9,480 bases of DNA, taken from NCBI GenBank assembly GCA_019136395.1, contig JAGVUH010000432.1:1-9480 (forward strand), written 5' to 3'. Each line of letters opens with the position of its first letter. Position 1 is the first letter of the stretch. Under the pieces are notes generated by a model. That model made no database searches and was not told the DNA's origin. It saw only the letters and a program-made list of their open reading frames with translations. This stretch comes from Gammaproteobacteria bacterium. GTDB taxonomy: Bacteria; Pseudomonadota; Gammaproteobacteria; Chromatiales; Chromatiaceae. Positions 7,674 through 9,480 of this stretch are shown here, one piece after another. The translations under genes were made by a program, and so were the position numbers.

Positions 7674-7886
7674 GGGACGGGAAAAGCAAGCCCGCGATGG
7701 CAGGGATCATGCCGCGATAAGGCCAGGATATGCGATCATAGCCCCCGTTTATTCGCGCCCCGGAAGCCAGCGGCGGGCCCGCGAAGTAGACCATCTCGTT
7801 TGACCCGGACAACGAATACCATCCCAGGCAGATCAGTCTTCCCTCACGGCCAGCAGGGACGGAAAATGCCGGTGAAGATCGGGCAC

Positions 7887-7909
7887 AACCCAAGACCGAA
7901 GATTGGGTT
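7887..7909. promoter_or_regulatory. Inverted repeat upstream of gltA
   Basis: AACCCAA (7887-7893) and TTGGGTT (7903-7909) are perfect inverted repeats separated by nine bases, centred about 62 bases before the gltA ATG. The half-sites have 16 bases between their starts, which would suit a dimeric regulator binding site. It could equally be a hairpin in the 5' leader. No T-run follows on either strand, so a terminator is unlikely. The function is inference from position and symmetry. Confidence 0.4.
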
Positions 7910-7944
7910 ACGCTGGTAAATAACACTTGACCAAGACCACCGAA

Positions 7945-7950
7945 CAGGAG
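7945..7950 (+). promoter_or_regulatory. Ribosome binding site of gltA
   Basis: CAGGAG lies nine bases before ATG 7960. It settles the start: the same frame is open further upstream, to a TTG at 7927, but that codon has no comparable site before it. Confidence 0.75.
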
Positions 7951-7959
7951 TTTTGCCCC

Positions 7960-9279
7960 ATGGGCCAGCCACTTTCCACCCCCACCCTCTCCCTACCGCC
8001 CGCCACGCTGACCCTGGGCGACAAGAGCTACAGCCTGCCCGTGATCGAGGGTAGCGAGGGCGAGCGCGCCATCGACATCTCGAAATTGCGTGACCAGACC
8101 GGTCACATCACCCTGGACCCGGGTTATGGCAACACCGGCGCGTGCGAGAGCGCCATCACCTTCATCGACGGCGAACAGGGCATCCTGCGCTACCGCGGCA
8201 TCCCCATCGAGCAATTCGCCAATGGCGCCACCTTCATCGAGGTCGCCCTGCTGCTGATCCTGGGCCATCTCCCCAGTGACGCCGAATACGACGCCTTTTC
8301 CAAGGACCTGACGCGCTTCGCCTACCTGGACGAGGGCATGAAGCACCAGTTCGAGGGTTTCCCCCGCACGGCGCCGCCCATGGCCATCCTCTCGGCCATG
8401 ATCAACTCCCTGTCCTGCTTCCATCCCGAACTCCACGCCCTGGAGGATGAGCAACAGTTCCTCATCGCCGCCGCGCGCCTCATCAGCAAGGTCCGCTCCA
8501 TCGCCGCCTATGCCTATCGTCACTCCCGCGGCGTGCCCTACATCTATCCCGACCCCAAGCTGCGTTACGTGCCCAACTTCCTGCACATGATGTTTTCGCA
8601 GCCCTATGATCAGTACGTCTGCTCGGATCTCATCAACCGGGCCATGAACCTGATCCTGATCCTCCACGCCGATCACGAGCAGAACTGTTCCACCTCCACC
8701 GTGCGCATGGTCGGCTCCAGCGGGGCCAATCTCTTCGCCTCCTGCGCCGCCGGGGTCTGCGCCCTCTGGGGCCCCCTGCATGGCGGCGCCAATGTCGAGG
8801 TCCTCGAGATGCTCGACAAGATCCACGCGGGCAACGTCACCCCCGAAGAGTACGTCAAGCTGGCCAAGGATAAGGACAGCAAGGTCCGCCTCATGGGCTT
8901 TGGTCACCGGGTCTACAAGAACTTCGATCCTCGCGCCCAGATGCTGCAAAAGGTGGCGGCGGAATTGGTCCCGCAGTTGTGCGGCAATGACCCCCTTCTG
9001 GACATCGCGCGCCGTCTGGAGGACATCGCCCGGTCCGACCCCTACTTCATCGACCGCAACCTGTATCCCAACGTGGACTTCTACAGCGGCATCATCCTGC
9101 GCGCCATCGGTATCCCGGTGAACATGTTCACCGTCATCTTCTCCATCGGCCGCCTGCCGGGCTGGATCGCCCAGTGGTGGGAACAGAACCACACCCCGGG
9201 GACCCGCATCGCCCGCCCGCGGCAGGTCTATACCGGCAACCGGCAGAAGGATTATCTGCCCAAGGACCAGCGCGGCTAA
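7960..9279 (+). CDS. gltA: Citrate synthase (type II, hexameric form)
   Basis: This enzyme condenses acetyl-CoA and oxaloacetate to citrate in the cytoplasm, the first step of the TCA cycle. The product has 439 residues, close to the usual 425-440 for proteobacterial GltA. The catalytic residues are visible: His274 in LWGPLHGGANVE, His316 in MGFGHRVYKNFDPRA and Asp373 in NVDFYSGI. The N-terminal domain (about residues 15-65, with LTLGDKSYSLPVIEG and GHITLDPGYGNTG) is the extra region typical of the NADH-sensitive hexameric class, so allosteric inhibition by NADH is expected from the family but not shown here. The ATG at 7960 is chosen for its AGGAG site, which lies nine bases upstream. The gene stands alone on the plus strand. 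An inverted repeat just upstream may be involved in control. The protein looks complete and undamaged. A 2-methylcitrate synthase is the main alternative, but the N-terminal region argues for GltA. Confidence 0.97.
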   Translation: MGQPLSTPTLSLPPATLTLGDKSYSLPVIEGSEGERAIDISKLRDQTGHITLDPGYGNTGACESAITFIDGEQGILRYRGIPIEQFANGATFIEVALLLILGHLPSDAEYDAFSKDLTRFAYLDEGMKHQFEGFPRTAPPMAILSAMINSLSCFHPELHALEDEQQFLIAAARLISKVRSIAAYAYRHSRGVPYIYPDPKLRYVPNFLHMMFSQPYDQYVCSDLINRAMNLILILHADHEQNCSTSTVRMVGSSGANLFASCAAGVCALWGPLHGGANVEVLEMLDKIHAGNVTPEEYVKLAKDKDSKVRLMGFGHRVYKNFDPRAQMLQKVAAELVPQLCGNDPLLDIARRLEDIARSDPYFIDRNLYPNVDFYSGIILRAIGIPVNMFTVIFSIGRLPGWIAQWWEQNHTPGTRIARPRQVYTGNRQKDYLPKDQRG

Positions 9280-9334
9280 GTCCGTCCTCCCCCCGGCCCG
9301 CCCGCGACCTGGCCAGACAGATCAGGCCCGGGGC

Positions 9335-9361
9335 GGGGCCAAACCGGGCATGGTCGGCCCC
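9335..9361. terminator. Possible hairpin between convergent genes
   Basis: GGGGCC (9335-9340) pairs with GGCCCC (9356-9361). After a small internal loop, ACC (9343-9345) pairs with GGT (9352-9354) around a six-base loop. It lies in the 81-base space between gltA and the convergent redoxin gene and touches the latter's stop codon. There is no T-run on either side, so an intrinsic terminator is only a possibility. Confidence 0.3.
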
Positions 9362-9480
9362 TATTCGGCCGCCAGCAGGCCACGGATGGCCGCGACGATG
9401 GCCGGATCATCGAACTCCTGCTCCCCCGTCAGGCGATAGGCCAGACGACCCTGACGGTCGACCAGGAAACTGGTGGGCAG
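9361..9480 (-). CDS. Thioredoxin-like (TlpA/ResA-type) protein, C-terminal fragment
   Basis: Only the last 39 codons lie in the window, ending in TAG at 9363-9361. The translation begins LPTSFLVDRQGRLAYRLTGE, which contains the cis-proline and strand pattern (G/LPTSFLVD--GR) of the C-terminal half of TlpA/ResA/DsbE-like redoxins, and it ends in a short helix (AIVAAIRGLLAAE). Such proteins usually reduce disulfides on the periplasmic side, often in cytochrome c maturation. The CXXC active site and any signal or lipoprotein sequence would lie to the right of the window, so the role cannot be settled here. It is convergent with gltA, 81 bases apart. Confidence 0.75.
   Translation of the reverse strand: MPTSFLVDRQGRLAYRLTGEQEFDDPAIVAAIRGLLAAE

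Larger units (their letters stand above)
7502..7959. other. Intergenic region between the response regulator and gltA
   Basis: This 458-base divergent gap has no credible gene: the open frames crossing it are arginine-, serine- and proline-rich shadows. It must hold the promoters of the response regulator and of gltA. It contains a GC-rich hairpin at 7656-7673, a second hairpin at 7887-7909, a direct repeat of GATCAT (7707 and 7734), and AT-richer patches near 7745 and 7915. A TAAATA preceded by TGG at 7914-7922 could be an extended -10 for gltA, but no good -35 lies at the usual distance. I see no tRNA or recognisable riboswitch. Confidence 0.6.

Noticed and set aside
7381..7926. Minus-strand 181-codon open frame covering the gap before gltA
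   Set aside because: Its translation has no domain character and it overlaps the well-supported response regulator in another frame.
7927..7960. TTG start for citrate synthase at 7927
   Set aside because: No ribosome site precedes it, whereas ATG 7960 has a good CAGGAG at proper spacing and gives the usual family length.
7993..9192. Minus-strand 399-codon open frame
   Set aside because: It lies antisense to gltA and is rich in aspartate, valine and glycine as expected from the complement of a high-GC gene; there are no recognisable motifs.

Overview
The window comes from a GC-rich bacterium. The gene set (a full-type Mrp cation/proton antiporter operon, an SseB-like protein, a DISM-type sensor kinase, a hexameric-type citrate synthase) and the codon use suggest a gammaproteobacterium, perhaps near the purple or sulfur-oxidising Chromatiales. 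That placement is inference from general resemblance, not a database match.

Layout. Positions 1-4113, minus strand: mrpA, mrpB, mrpC and the start of mrpD, each overlapping the next by 1-4 bases, reading towards the left edge (mrpE, F and G would be expected beyond it). Positions 4114-4473: a gap without a solid gene, holding a possible 29-residue leader ORF. Positions 4474-6833, plus strand: an SseB-family gene, then a membrane sensor histidine kinase with a 7TMR-DISM input module. Positions 6830-7501, minus strand: an OmpR/PhoB-type response regulator that faces the kinase tail to tail, with both stop codons in a single CTAG. Positions 7502-7959: a 458-base region with no gene and two small hairpins. 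Positions 7960-9279, plus strand: citrate synthase gltA. Positions 9361-9480, minus strand: the C-terminal end of a thioredoxin-like (TlpA/ResA-type) protein.

The most notable point is in mrpA. One long open frame makes mrpA and mrpB look like a single fused gene. The conserved C-terminal segment of MrpA is instead found in another frame, and that frame ends in an ATGA overlap with a normal mrpB start. The apparent fusion is therefore best explained by a frameshifting lesion in mrpA near 1975-1980, either a real mutation or a sequence error. Some residues normally found at that point also seem to be missing.

Functionally, the Mrp proteins form a multi-subunit Na+(K+)/H+ antiporter for pH and sodium homeostasis. 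The kinase and regulator probably form a two-component pair of unknown signal, GltA is the entry enzyme of the TCA cycle, and the redoxin probably works in envelope thiol chemistry. I see no CRISPR array, mobile element, tRNA or rRNA, and no clear previously undescribed system.
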